Assembly (NCBI GenBank): GCA_002343545.1
Contig: DDRA01000031.1
Coordinates: forward strand, 1,853 to 21,384
Source: Bacteriovoracaceae bacterium UBA2428
GTDB lineage: Bacteria; Bdellovibrionota; UBA2428
Length of the DNA: 19,532 nt
Reading direction: 5' to 3'
Shown: positions 7,399 to 14,182 of the stretch, piece by piece
Layout: each line of letters opens with the position of its first letter
How positions within the stretch are numbered: position 1 is the stretch's first letter
The notes under the pieces: model-generated
The model's input: only the letters and a program-made list of their open reading frames with translations
Told to the model about the DNA's origin: nothing
Databases searched by the model: none
Made by a program: the position numbers and the translations under genes

Positions 7399-7416
7399 TT
7401 GTAAGAGATCTGTAAG
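7399..7416 (+). promoter_or_regulatory. 11-bp-period direct repeat resembling a Pho box
   Basis: TTGTAAG (7399-7405) and CTGTAAG (7410-7416) are direct repeats one helical turn apart, in the 108-bp gap between the desaturase and the secreted-protein gene. The arrangement, 7-bp unit plus 4-bp A/T-containing spacer, is that bound by PhoB/OmpR-family regulators. Twelve of 18 positions agree with the E. coli Pho-box consensus by eye. An OmpR-family regulator gene lies 350 bp away. Confidence 0.4.
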
Positions 7417-7464
7417 ATGAAACCGGCGACCACGGAGGTCGGCGGACTATTTAGGAGAAATCGC

Positions 7465-7731
7465 ATGTTCAAGGCCCTCGCGCTGACCGCCCTTTCCTTC
7501 ACGGCCGCCCCGACCTTGGCCGCCGAAACGATGGGCTCGTCGTTCAAGTGGACGGAATGCATCATCCACCTGGAGCCGCAGTACAAGTTCGTCGGCCGTG
7601 GTCGCGGCTTCCGCGCCGCCAAGGCCCAGGCCCTCGCGCGCTGCGAAGCGGGTTACACGAAGCCGGAACAATGCGCCCGCCGTTCCGAAACCGAGATCGT
7701 CTGCGACTTCAAACCCGGCTGGGACTGGTAG
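7465..7731 (+). CDS. Small secreted four-cysteine protein, function unknown
   Basis: This 88-residue protein starts at ATG 7465, with AGGAG 7 nt upstream. An open stretch upstream in the same frame reaches 7417 but has no ribosome site. The first 20 residues (MFKALALTALSFTAAPTLAA) form a signal peptide with an Ala-rich cleavage site. The mature part is about 68 residues with four cysteines (TEC, ARC, EQC, IVC), enough for two disulfides, and ends WDW. The segment RGFRAAKAQALARC looks like an amphipathic helix. I do not recognise the family. It is probably a periplasmic or exported protein. A strong GC hairpin follows the stop, and the Pho-box-like repeat lies 48 bp upstream. Confidence 0.8.
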   Translation: MFKALALTALSFTAAPTLAAETMGSSFKWTECIIHLEPQYKFVGRGRGFRAAKAQALARCEAGYTKPEQCARRSETEIVCDFKPGWDW

Positions 7732-7742
7732 TTCCGCGGAGG

Positions 7743-7768
7743 CCGAGGGGCGGGCTCCCGCCCCTCGG
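7743..7768. terminator. GC-rich hairpin between convergent genes
   Basis: The arms 7743-7754 and 7757-7768 are perfect inverted complements of 12 bp (CCGAGGGGCGGG), with the middle forming a tight loop. It fills the gap between the stop of the secreted-protein gene and the stop of the response-regulator gene, so it can serve both. There is no U-tract on either side, so termination would be of the hairpin-only kind. Confidence 0.65.
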
Positions 7769-8488
7769 TCAATCCGGCTTCGGGTCGAAGCGATAGCCGA
7801 CCCCGCGCACCGTCAGGAAGTGACGGGGACGCTCGGGATCGGCTTCGAAGTTCTTACGCACGCGCCCCATGAAATAATCCACCGTGCGCGTGCGCGGCAG
7901 CCACTTGAAACCCCACACGTCCGTAAGCAGCTCGTCCCGAGAGACGATGCGCCCTCCCGATTCGACCAACTTGCGCACGAGCTTGAATTCGAGCGGCGTC
8001 ATTTCGACCCAGCCGCGCGGTCCCCGGATGCGAAGATTCGACTCGTCCACGGCCCACGGCTCGTCCTCCCGCGGGGCTCCCGCCGCCGGCGTGGGGGGCG
8101 AAGCGCGACGGGCGAGCGCCCGCACGCGAGCCTCTAGCTCTTCCCACGAGAAAGGCTTGGTGATGTAGTCGTCGGCGCCGGCGTCGAGCCCTTCGACCTT
8201 CGCCTCCACGTGACCGCTCGCGGTGAGCACGAGGATCCTTCCCGCGTAGCCACGACGCCGAAGTTCGCGACAAAACGAGAGACCGTCGCCGTCCGGGAGC
8301 ATCCGATCGAGCAGCGCGAGCTCGGGCGTCCGGCCCTCTTTCGTGAGGACAGCCCAGAGCTCCGAGGCGGCCGCGAGCGTCGTGACGTGGTGGAGGGTTT
8401 CGACGCCGAGGCGGCGAAGCGAAAGCTCCAAAGCCAAAGCGAGATTGGGTTCGTCCTCGAGCAAAAGGGCCGACTTGAAGGCCGTCAT
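7769..8488 (-). CDS. OmpR/PhoB-family response regulator
   Basis: This 239-residue two-component regulator has a receiver domain with acidic pocket E11-D12, phospho-acceptor D61 (LALLDRMLP), T89 (VLTAS) and K111 (ITKPFS). After a Pro/Ala linker comes a winged-helix DNA-binding domain (about 145-237) with MTPLEFKLVRKLVESGG, SRDELLTDVWG and the wing VRGVGYRFDP. Start ATG 8486-8488 shares its A with the TAA of the kinase gene (TAATG), a sign of translational coupling. The frame is open further upstream inside the kinase gene, but that is a shadow. It acts as a phosphorylation-controlled transcription factor. The direct repeat at 7399-7416 has the geometry of a binding site for this class. Confidence 0.95.
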   Translation of the reverse strand: MTAFKSALLLEDEPNLALALELSLRRLGVETLHHVTTLAAASELWAVLTKEGRTPELALLDRMLPDGDGLSFCRELRRRGYAGRILVLTASGHVEAKVEGLDAGADDYITKPFSWEELEARVRALARRASPPTPAAGAPREDEPWAVDESNLRIRGPRGWVEMTPLEFKLVRKLVESGGRIVSRDELLTDVWGFKWLPRTRTVDYFMGRVRKNFEADPERPRHFLTVRGVGYRFDPKPD

Positions 8489-9468
8489 TACGCCGACTCC
8501 TCGAAGTAGCCCCGCAGCTTGAACGAGGCGCCCCGACCCGGTCCGGCGCTCGACGCCTCGATCTCCAGACGCAGCGTACGGCAAGCCGCCGCCGCCAGAA
8601 AGAGGCCCAGCCCCGTGCCCGGGATCGCGACCGGCCCGGCGCTTTTCGCGCGGTAGAAGCGCCGGAAGATGCGGCCCGCCTCGCGGGGATCGAAACCCAC
8701 GCCTTCGTCGAGAAACTCGAGCTCCCAACGCGCGCCTTGCCCCGGCATATGGGGCGAGAGCACCCGGCTCCGCAGCGTCACGCGGGGCCGCCCGTCGCGC
8801 GCGAACTTGCGCGCGTTATCGAGCAGGTTGTTCGCGACGAGATCGAGCAAGCGGGCGTCCAGCCGTACCGGCGCGCGAAGCGGGTCGCCTTCGCGGACCA
8901 GACCGCCGTTCGCGCCCAGGATCTGCCGCCAGCGATGCAGCGAGTCCTCGACCCACGTCTCCAGGTCGAAGTGCGTCCACTGCGGGTGGAGCCCGCCCGT
9001 CTCGAGACGCGCCGCCTCGAGCAGCAGCTCGATCTCGACCTTCAGACGCAGCAGCTCGGAGCCGTGAATCGTCCAGAGTTTCTCCGCTTCGGCTTCGCTC
9101 GAAGGCCCCAGCCGCAGGAGCGACGCCGTAAGCTCGAGCGAAGTGACCGGGGACTTGAGCTCGTGCGAAACGCGCGCCAGGAATTCCGACTGGAGTTGGT
9201 TCAGCTTCATCTCCCGCAGGAGACGCACGAAGAGGAGCGACGTCACGACCAGGACGAGTACGAAGCCGGCCGTGCCCAAGACGAGGTTGAGCCAGTAGCG
9301 ACGCTCGATTTCGGACAACACGATTTCGCGGCGGGTCAGCTCGCGGGCCGACGCCACCAGCTCGGAATATTTTTCGAAGAGCGCAACGTTCCACGTCGTG
9401 CCGAGGGCAAAAAGAAGCCCCGCGCCGAGCACGAAGAGCGTAATCCAAAGCCAACGCCGCTTCTTCAT
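8488..9468 (-). CDS. Sensor histidine kinase
   Basis: This 326-residue membrane kinase has helices at about 7-25 and 61-83 that bracket a short periplasmic stretch of about 35 charged residues, too small for a folded sensor domain. The HisKA domain has H102 in ARVSHELKSPVTS. The HATPase domain shows the N-box NNLLDNARKFA (213-223), G1 DEGVGFD (254-260), an F-box FRRFYRA and G2 GTGLGL (284-289). No HAMP or PAS domain is visible; the second helix leads directly into the dimerisation helix. It may sense through the membrane or through a partner protein. It diverges from hemF (51 bp between starts). A CAAAAT box lies 9-14 nt before the ATG and no Shine-Dalgarno is obvious. Confidence 0.95.
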   Translation of the reverse strand: MKKRRWLWITLFVLGAGLLFALGTTWNVALFEKYSELVASARELTRREIVLSEIERRYWLNLVLGTAGFVLVLVVTSLLFVRLLREMKLNQLQSEFLARVSHELKSPVTSLELTASLLRLGPSSEAEAEKLWTIHGSELLRLKVEIELLLEAARLETGGLHPQWTHFDLETWVEDSLHRWRQILGANGGLVREGDPLRAPVRLDARLLDLVANNLLDNARKFARDGRPRVTLRSRVLSPHMPGQGARWELEFLDEGVGFDPREAGRIFRRFYRAKSAGPVAIPGTGLGLFLAAAACRTLRLEIEASSAGPGRGASFKLRGYFEESA

Positions 9469-9483
9469 CGCCGCCGATTTTGC

Positions 9484-9513
9484 ATGACGAAAGGGAACGA
9501 CTCAACTTAGAAC
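9484..9513 (+). promoter_or_regulatory. Candidate hemF promoter (ATGACG - 18 bp - TAGAAC)
   Basis: TAGAAC (9508-9513) starts exactly 12 nt before the hemF ATG, and ATGACG (9484-9489) is a 4/6 match to a -35 box at 18 bp spacing. No Shine-Dalgarno follows, so a leaderless transcript is likely. The hexamer and the CGGC before the ATG are shared with the Lon-N gene. Confidence 0.5.
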
Positions 9514-9519
9514 GTCGGC

Positions 9520-10329
9520 ATGTCGACGCCGAACCGCGACGAGATCGTCGCTTACCTCAAGGACCTCCGTGACAATATCATCGCCGGTTTCGAAAGCGTC
9601 GAAACCCGCGGGCGTTTTGAGCGCAAGACCTGGCCCTACGCCAAGGGGCACGGCGGCGGCGAAATGTCGGTCTTGCGCGGCGAGGTCTTCGAGAAGGCGG
9701 CCGTGAACTGGTCCGGCGTCGGAGGCGCGAGCTTTCCGATGCCCGACGCGAACGGGCCCTTCTTCGCCACGGGCGTGAGCCTCATCACGCACATGCGCAA
9801 TCCGAAGGCGCCTACCGTTCATTTCAACATCCGCTACATCGAGGTCGAAACGTCCCCCGGCCAAACGCGTCGGTGGCTGGGCGGTGGTTTTGACCTGACG
9901 CCGATGGGCTTTCCTTTCGAAGAGGACACCCGCCACTTCCACGGAGTCGCCCAACGCGCGCTCGCCGACTTTCCCGGGCTCTACGAAAAGTTTTCGGCGC
10001 AGGCGCGGGACTATTTTTGGATCAAGCATTACGGCCACGAGCGCGGCGTGGGCGGCATCTTTTTCGATCATTGGAGTAGCGGAGATTTCGCGCGCGATCT
10101 CGCGATGTGGAAGTCCGTGGGCAACAATTTCCTAGACTCGATCTTGCCGATCTACCGGCGACGCGTGGGCGAGCCCGCGACCGAAGCCGATCGCCAGACC
10201 CAGCTTTTGAAGCGCGCCCACTACGTCGAATTCAACCTTCTCTACGACCGCGGCACGAAGTTCGGCTTCGAATCGGGCGGCAATCCCGAAGCGATCCTTT
10301 GCTCGATGCCTCCCCTCGCCGCTTGGTAA
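9520..10329 (+). CDS. hemF: Oxygen-dependent coproporphyrinogen-III oxidase
   Basis: This 269-residue cytoplasmic enzyme of heme synthesis decarboxylates coproporphyrinogen III to protoporphyrinogen IX using O2. Landmarks in order are GGGEMSVLRGEVFEKAAVNWS, VSLITHMRNPKAPTVHFNIRY with the conserved His residues, WLGGGFDLTP, HYGHERGVGGIFFD, and the C-terminal FGFESGGNPEAILCSMPPLAAW. HemF usually ends GRTESILMSLPP; here SGGNPEAILCSMPP differs at the start of that motif. Slightly shorter than E. coli HemF, mainly at the N-terminus. No ribosome site precedes the ATG (see the TAGAAC box). It is monocistronic; the next gene converges on it. Confidence 0.97.
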   Translation: MSTPNRDEIVAYLKDLRDNIIAGFESVETRGRFERKTWPYAKGHGGGEMSVLRGEVFEKAAVNWSGVGGASFPMPDANGPFFATGVSLITHMRNPKAPTVHFNIRYIEVETSPGQTRRWLGGGFDLTPMGFPFEEDTRHFHGVAQRALADFPGLYEKFSAQARDYFWIKHYGHERGVGGIFFDHWSSGDFARDLAMWKSVGNNFLDSILPIYRRRVGEPATEADRQTQLLKRAHYVEFNLLYDRGTKFGFESGGNPEAILCSMPPLAAW

Positions 10330-10371
10330 GGGTCCCGCCCCCGAGGTTTCGGCGAGAGTCTTGAAAGAGCT

Positions 10372-10848
10372 CTAGAGAGAGAGGACGAGACGCCAGAGCG
10401 CGAAGCCGAGCAGGGCCACGACGCTCGCCAGCCCGAGTCCTGCGAAGGCGAGAAAGCCGAGCGTGAGCCACGCCCAACGGCGGCTTTCGCGGACGGTCGG
10501 AACGGGCCGATCCAAGTACGCGCGGAAGAGCGCGAGATTGCGGCTCTGCGCTTTCCACGCGAAATCAAAGAGATCGCCTACGACCGGAATCGCGCCCGCC
10601 ACGCCCTCGATCGCGACGTTGCCGACCATCTGAAAGAGGAGTGAGGGCGGCGCGCCCGCGCGCCAGGCCCCCGCGATCCAAAGAAAGCCGAGCGCCGTCG
10701 TGACGAGATCGCCCACGACCGGCACGAGCCCCAGCAACGGATCGAGGCCGAAGCGCCAGCCGAGGCCGGGCACCGTAAAAGCCTCGTCGAGCCAATGCGC
10801 GAGCCGCTCGAGCCGGCGGAGACGGGCGTCGGAGTTGGAAGCTGCCAT
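10372..10848 (-). CDS. DUF4112 membrane protein
   Basis: This 158-residue protein has the DUF4112 pattern: an N-terminal LERLAHWLDEAFTVPG, then RFGLDPLLGLVPVVGDLVTT, a central MVGNVAIEGVAGAIPVVGDLFDFAWKA, and RNLALF. The two PVVGDL loops suggest an internal duplication of a re-entrant hairpin. Two more hydrophobic stretches follow, one of them at the C-terminus (about 126-156). Function is unknown for the family; location is the inner membrane. The ATG at 10846-10848 has AAGGA 4 nt upstream. Its stop is 42 bp from the hemF stop, convergent. Confidence 0.9.
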   Translation of the reverse strand: MAASNSDARLRRLERLAHWLDEAFTVPGLGWRFGLDPLLGLVPVVGDLVTTALGFLWIAGAWRAGAPPSLLFQMVGNVAIEGVAGAIPVVGDLFDFAWKAQSRNLALFRAYLDRPVPTVRESRRWAWLTLGFLAFAGLGLASVVALLGFALWRLVLSL

Positions 10849-10946
10849 CCGTTCCTTCGTACCCGACGCCTCGGCGCGGGATCAAGCGCGTCCACTCGAA
10901 GCACGCCACCGGAGCTCCCGCGCCGACCGAGGCGTCAAAGGGCCGC

Positions 10947-10965
10947 CGAGTCGTCAACGGACTCG
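10947..10965. promoter_or_regulatory. Inverted repeat upstream of the lipoprotein gene
   Basis: CGAGTC-(7 bp)-GACTCG is a perfect 6-bp dyad whose right edge lies 33 bp before ATG 10999 and just upstream of the TATGCT box. The position suits an operator. There is no further support. Confidence 0.3.
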
Positions 10966-10985
10966 CCCCGCCCGGCTTCCTCGAT

Positions 10986-10991
10986 TATGCT
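10986..10991 (+). promoter_or_regulatory. -10-like box TATGCT of the lipoprotein gene
   Basis: TATGCT starts 13 nt before ATG 10999, close to the 12-nt spacing of the other candidate leaderless genes. If it is real, the ATG inside it (10987) lies upstream of the transcript and cannot be the start. Confidence 0.35.
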
Positions 10992-10998
10992 AAAGCTC

Positions 10999-11463
10999 AT
11001 GGCCATTCGCGGGACCGCCCTTCTCTTCGCCCTCTCCTTCGCGATGACGGGCTGCCGCTTCGGCGGCGTCTGCGTAAACAAAGCCCAATGCGATAAGTAC
11101 CCCGACGTCAATCCGACGGGCTCGGCCGGCGGCGGCGACTGCGCGGCTTCCAAGCTCGTCGGCCTGTGGGAATCCTCGGCGGGCGCGACCCTCCGCTTTA
11201 CCGAGACTTGCACGATGTCCGGCAGCAACTGCAACTTTTCGGGCACGATCCAGAACGTCAAGGAGAGCGCCTCTCCTCACACGATGCTCCTCACCGTCAC
11301 GAACGTCGGCGGCAGCGCGAGCGGATCGAACTGCCCGAGCCTCGGGGAATACAACTGCTCCTACAACATCACGCAGCCGAACCTGCTCGACGAGCTCGTG
11401 CTGAGCTGCCCGGCCTTCACGACGGGCGGAAACAACATCGCGGGAACCTTCACGGAGCAATAG
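10999..11463 (+). CDS. Cys-rich lipoprotein, function unknown
   Basis: This 154-residue protein has a lipoprotein signal peptide (MAIRGTALLFALSFAMTGC) with MTGC as lipobox, so it is probably anchored to a membrane by Cys19. The mature part contains a short Cys pair region (VCVNKAQC), a Gly/Ser linker, then a domain starting LVGLWESSAGATLRFTETC with several cysteines (SNCNF, SNCPS, YNCSY, LSCPA) and beta-rich character, ending AGTFTEQ. GLW...G....F at the domain start recalls small lipocalin-like beta barrels, but I cannot assign a family. ATG 10987 (MLKL) is in frame but lies in the TATGCT box. It diverges from the DUF4112 gene and converges on the L,D-transpeptidase gene. Confidence 0.75.
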   Translation: MAIRGTALLFALSFAMTGCRFGGVCVNKAQCDKYPDVNPTGSAGGGDCAASKLVGLWESSAGATLRFTETCTMSGSNCNFSGTIQNVKESASPHTMLLTVTNVGGSASGSNCPSLGEYNCSYNITQPNLLDELVLSCPAFTTGGNNIAGTFTEQ

Positions 11464-11478
11464 TCTTAGCGGATCGTC

Positions 11479-11496
11479 GCTTCGCTAACGCGAAGC
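11479..11496. terminator. Weak hairpin between convergent lipoprotein and L,D-transpeptidase genes
   Basis: GCTTCG (11479-11484) and CGAAGC (11491-11496) pair around a 6-nt loop that contains the transpeptidase stop codon. There is no U-tract. It is the only structure in the 21-bp gap. Confidence 0.3.
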
Positions 11497-12873
11497 CCGG
11501 TCCGAATAGATGTACAGGAAGGATCCGCCGCCGATCTTGCCCTGAAGGCGCAAGAGATCTTCGGGGTTCAGCGCCGGGCACCCGTGGCTACGCCCGCCGC
11601 TACGGGTGTAGTTCACGGCCTTGCCCGAGTCGTAGTTTACGCCTTCGTGCATGTAGATCCCGCGATCCCGGGCCGCGTCGTTCGTCGACTCGAGACCATC
11701 CAGGTAAATGCGATACTTCCGCTGCGCGCGTCCGGCGTCGTTGCTCACCGTCCCGACGCGGTAAGCGCCGAGCGAGCTCATCAGCGTGCCGTCGTCGTTC
11801 GAGAACTTCGTCGGTACCCCGCCCCGGGAACCCGAGTTCTGGCCGTGGGAGACCTGCACCCGTTCGACCTTGCCGGTCTCGCGGTCCAGGACGAACAGAC
11901 GTTTGTCGCGGCCACGCCCCGTCCAGTCGAAGGCGGGCTTCGTGAAATCGATGAAGCTGACGTAGCGCCGGTTCGGAAACTCGGACTCGTGCGCGGCGAA
12001 GTAGGCCAGGGCCTTGTCGACGCCCTTGGGGTCGGCGCCCGCGTGCTTGAGCAGCACGCCCGCGTCGCCCAAATTCTGCACGAGGAACTCGTCCGACCGC
12101 GACCGCTCGCTACGCGCGGCGGGCGGCGCGTCCGTCCGCGGGACGGGCGTCGCGACGACGGGCTCGGCGCCGTGGGCCTCGCGCTCTTCGGCGCGCGAAG
12201 AGCGCGACGGCGCGGACGCGGCGCTCGCGGGCGCTCGCTCGCTCGTGGCGTGCGAAGTCTCGCCCGTTTGGTCCGAAGCCACGGCGGCGGGCGCGGACGC
12301 GCGCACGATCTCGCAGGGCGGCCGCTGTCCTTGCGCGCGTAGATCGCGCACGGATTCGTTCATTTGCGTCACGAGCTCGGCGACCTCGCGCAGAACGAGG
12401 CGCGAGCGCAGGTCCTTCTCGCGGAAGAGCGAGAAGAGCTTGTCGAGCGGCTGGTAAAGGCGGCGGTAACAAGCCGTGCGCACGGAGCCGCAGACCTTGG
12501 GCGAGTCGAGGTAATCCCAAACGATGTTGCGGAGCAGACCCGCGTAGGAAGAACGCGCGTTGATCGTCCGAGGGTCGGGACCGAGGGCCTGGATCTGGGC
12601 GCCCCACTCCAGCACGGCCCGCTCGAGCGCCTTGGCTTCGCCTTCGGCCACGCAGCCCAGGGCCTTCACGATGCGACTCGCGCCCGCGTTGACGAGCGCC
12701 GAGTTCGTCGACCAGGGACTCGACGAGCTAGGATAAGGGTTCGCGGGAAGCTCGGCGCGCGCGGCGCCCGAACGCGCCGCCGCGTAGCGATGCCCCGAGG
12801 CCGCGAGCGCCGGAGCGCCGAGCGGCGCGAGCAGTCCGACGCTCGCCCAAAGAAGCCTTGATCCCCATCCCAT
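11485..12873 (-). CDS. Exported L,D-transpeptidase of the YkuD_2 type
   Basis: This 462-residue cell-wall enzyme has a signal peptide (MGWGSRLLWASVGLLAPLG...ALAA). A helical N-terminal region (about 45-170, with four spread cysteines) and a low-complexity Ala/Ser/Glu/Arg linker (about 175-250) precede the catalytic domain. This matches the murein L,D-transpeptidase family with VSHGQNSGSRGGVPTKFSN, the SSLGAYRVG segment, YRIYLDGLE, and the catalytic pair His409 (IYMHEG) and Cys432 (SHGCPAL). Such enzymes form 3-3 crosslinks, attach lipoproteins or edit peptidoglycan in the periplasm. The start is ATG 12871-12873; a TTG at 12889-12891 would add six residues before the signal peptide. The N-terminal region is an unusual extension for this family and I do not recognise it. 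Confidence 0.9.
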   Translation of the reverse strand: MGWGSRLLWASVGLLAPLGAPALAASGHRYAAARSGAARAELPANPYPSSSSPWSTNSALVNAGASRIVKALGCVAEGEAKALERAVLEWGAQIQALGPDPRTINARSSYAGLLRNIVWDYLDSPKVCGSVRTACYRRLYQPLDKLFSLFREKDLRSRLVLREVAELVTQMNESVRDLRAQGQRPPCEIVRASAPAAVASDQTGETSHATSERAPASAASAPSRSSRAEEREAHGAEPVVATPVPRTDAPPAARSERSRSDEFLVQNLGDAGVLLKHAGADPKGVDKALAYFAAHESEFPNRRYVSFIDFTKPAFDWTGRGRDKRLFVLDRETGKVERVQVSHGQNSGSRGGVPTKFSNDDGTLMSSLGAYRVGTVSNDAGRAQRKYRIYLDGLESTNDAARDRGIYMHEGVNYDSGKAVNYTRSGGRSHGCPALNPEDLLRLQGKIGGGSFLYIYSDRASR

Positions 12874-12909
12874 CCTTGATCGGAGAAGCAAAAGCCCGGC
12901 CGGCGCTAA

Positions 12910-12960
12910 GTGTTCGATTTAAAACACGCTTTTTTGGGCCTCCCCGTCGAAAATTTCGAC
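12910..12960. promoter_or_regulatory. Two dyads in the gap between L,D-transpeptidase and TIGR02206 genes
   Basis: The 145-bp gap 12874-13018 contains an A/T-rich core. GTCGAAA-A-TTTCGAC (12946-12960) is a perfect 7+1+7 palindrome. GTGTT...AACAC (12910-12927) is a second 5-bp dyad around CGATTTAA, 37 bp before the transpeptidase ATG. Both have the look of repressor operators for the divergent promoters. The regulator is not identifiable. Confidence 0.4.
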
Positions 12961-13006
12961 ACCCCGACCAGGGACTGGGCACTTCTCGCGGACGCGTTTT
13001 CGCGAC

Positions 13007-13012
13007 TAGAAT
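13007..13012 (+). promoter_or_regulatory. -10-like box TAGAAT of the TIGR02206 gene
   Basis: TAGAAT starts exactly 12 nt before GTG 13019, leaving GGCGGC. There is no Shine-Dalgarno. An out-of-frame ATG lies inside the box and would not be transcribed. No clear -35. Confidence 0.5.
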
Positions 13013-13018
13013 GGCGGC

Positions 13019-13708
13019 GTGGCCCCCTTTCAAGCCTGGCACCTTCTGTCGCTCGCCGGCGTCGCCGCCCTCGCGTGGCTTTTCTCGCGGCCGGGCGCGG
13101 CCTTCGACGCGCTCGCGCGGCCCCGGAATCGTCGAGGCTTCGCCTTGGGACTGCTCGCGCTCGAAGTCGCGTGGTTCGTGATCGGCGCGACCCTGGGCGA
13201 GGCCCGGGGGTGGCGCACGGACCTGCCGCTGCACCTTTGCGACTTCGGACTCCTCGCGCTGCTTTACGCCTTCGGGCTCGCGCCCGGTCGAGCGCGTCCG
13301 CTCCCCTTCGTGTACTTTCTCGCGTTGCCGGGAACGCTCCTCGCGCTGCTAGTGCCCGAGATCGACCCGCCCGGCCCGCTCCAAACGGCGGCCATGGCGA
13401 AGTTCTTCGTAACGCACGGACTGACGGTCGTCGGCGCCCTGCACCTCGCGGCGGCGCAGGACTTCCGTCCGGCCGCGCGCGACGTCTTCTTCTCGTGGCT
13501 GGGCCTGCTCGCGCTCGCGGTCGGCGTCGCCGGGGTGAATCGACTCCTCGGCACGAACTACATGTTCGTGAACGCGCCGACGACGGCCGTCGGGCGCTTC
13601 GCCGAAATTCCCTTCACCGCCTACCTCGCCGGTTACGCCGCGGTCATGCTCACGGCCTTCTCGATCGTCGCGATCGGCCTGCGGCTACGGCCGCGCCGCG
13701 TGCCTTAG
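13019..13708 (+). CDS. TIGR02206 / YwaF-like membrane protein
   Basis: This 229-residue protein has about six hydrophobic helices and starts with GTG 13019. Family landmarks are LPLHLCDFGLLALLYAFGL, the FVYFLALPGTLLALLVPEI segment, AKFFVTHGLTVVGALHL, and VAGVNRLLGTNYMFVNAP. The conserved HLCD and FFVTHG histidines lie in membrane segments. Its function is unknown; B. subtilis YwaF is the usual reference. It sits in the inner membrane. The TAGAAT box 12 nt upstream supports GTG as the true start. The stop overlaps the convergent secreted-protein gene by 4 bp. Confidence 0.9.
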   Translation: MAPFQAWHLLSLAGVAALAWLFSRPGAAFDALARPRNRRGFALGLLALEVAWFVIGATLGEARGWRTDLPLHLCDFGLLALLYAFGLAPGRARPLPFVYFLALPGTLLALLVPEIDPPGPLQTAAMAKFFVTHGLTVVGALHLAAAQDFRPAARDVFFSWLGLLALAVGVAGVNRLLGTNYMFVNAPTTAVGRFAEIPFTAYLAGYAAVMLTAFSIVAIGLRLRPRRVP

Positions 13709-14172
13709 ATACGGCCGGAAGTCCTCAGACAAGCCGTCAAGTCCTGCCCCCAGTAAACGCTGCTCCGCTCCCGCATCTTCTTGCCGCAGTTCTCGATCTC
13801 GGCCGGCGTGTAGGCCTTGCCCTTGTGCGCTTCCGCGCAGGCCATCCGCTCGTGGTCGTAGTGGCTCGCTTCTTTGCAGAGGGCCAACACGGCCGGCGTG
13901 AGCTTGAAGTTCGACACGACGAGCTTCGCGCAGTCGACCTCGTGGCGGATGTTGGAAAGATCCGTGCACCACTCCAGGATGTAGGGGTCTCGGGCGCCCG
14001 GGGCCGGCGACGATCCGCCCCCGCCCCCGCGGTTGCCTTCGCAGGCAAGCTCCGCCGACACTCCGGCCTGGATCGTGACGGCGTCGCCCCGACGCAGGTC
14101 GTAGTCCGCGGCGAAAGCCGCGATCGCTTGGGTCGACAGAACGCAAAGAACGCTTCGTAAAATCTTGTTCAT
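13705..14172 (-). CDS. Secreted Cys-rich protein A (tandem paralogue)
   Basis: This 155-residue protein has a signal peptide (MNKILRSVLCVLSTQAIAAFAA) and a short beta-like motif DYDLRRGDAVTIQAGVSAELAC. A Gly/Pro-rich spacer follows, then a helical Cys-rich domain with LALCKEASHYDHERMACAEA, YTPAEIENCGKKM and DLTACLRTSG. The same order of motifs occurs in the next gene upstream (14183-14632), so the two arose by duplication. I do not know the family. The start ATG 14170-14172 has AGGA 7 nt upstream; that ribosome site directly follows the TGA of gene B, so the two are co-translated. It is probably periplasmic or released. Confidence 0.8.
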   Translation of the reverse strand: MNKILRSVLCVLSTQAIAAFAADYDLRRGDAVTIQAGVSAELACEGNRGGGGGSSPAPGARDPYILEWCTDLSNIRHEVDCAKLVVSNFKLTPAVLALCKEASHYDHERMACAEAHKGKAYTPAEIENCGKKMRERSSVYWGQDLTACLRTSGRI

Positions 14173-14182
14173 TTTCTCATCC

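Noticed and set aside
12910..14160. Open plus-strand frame of 416 codons
   Set aside because: It overlaps the TIGR02206 gene in another frame and is antisense to the secreted gene A. It has a low-complexity Arg/Ala composition.
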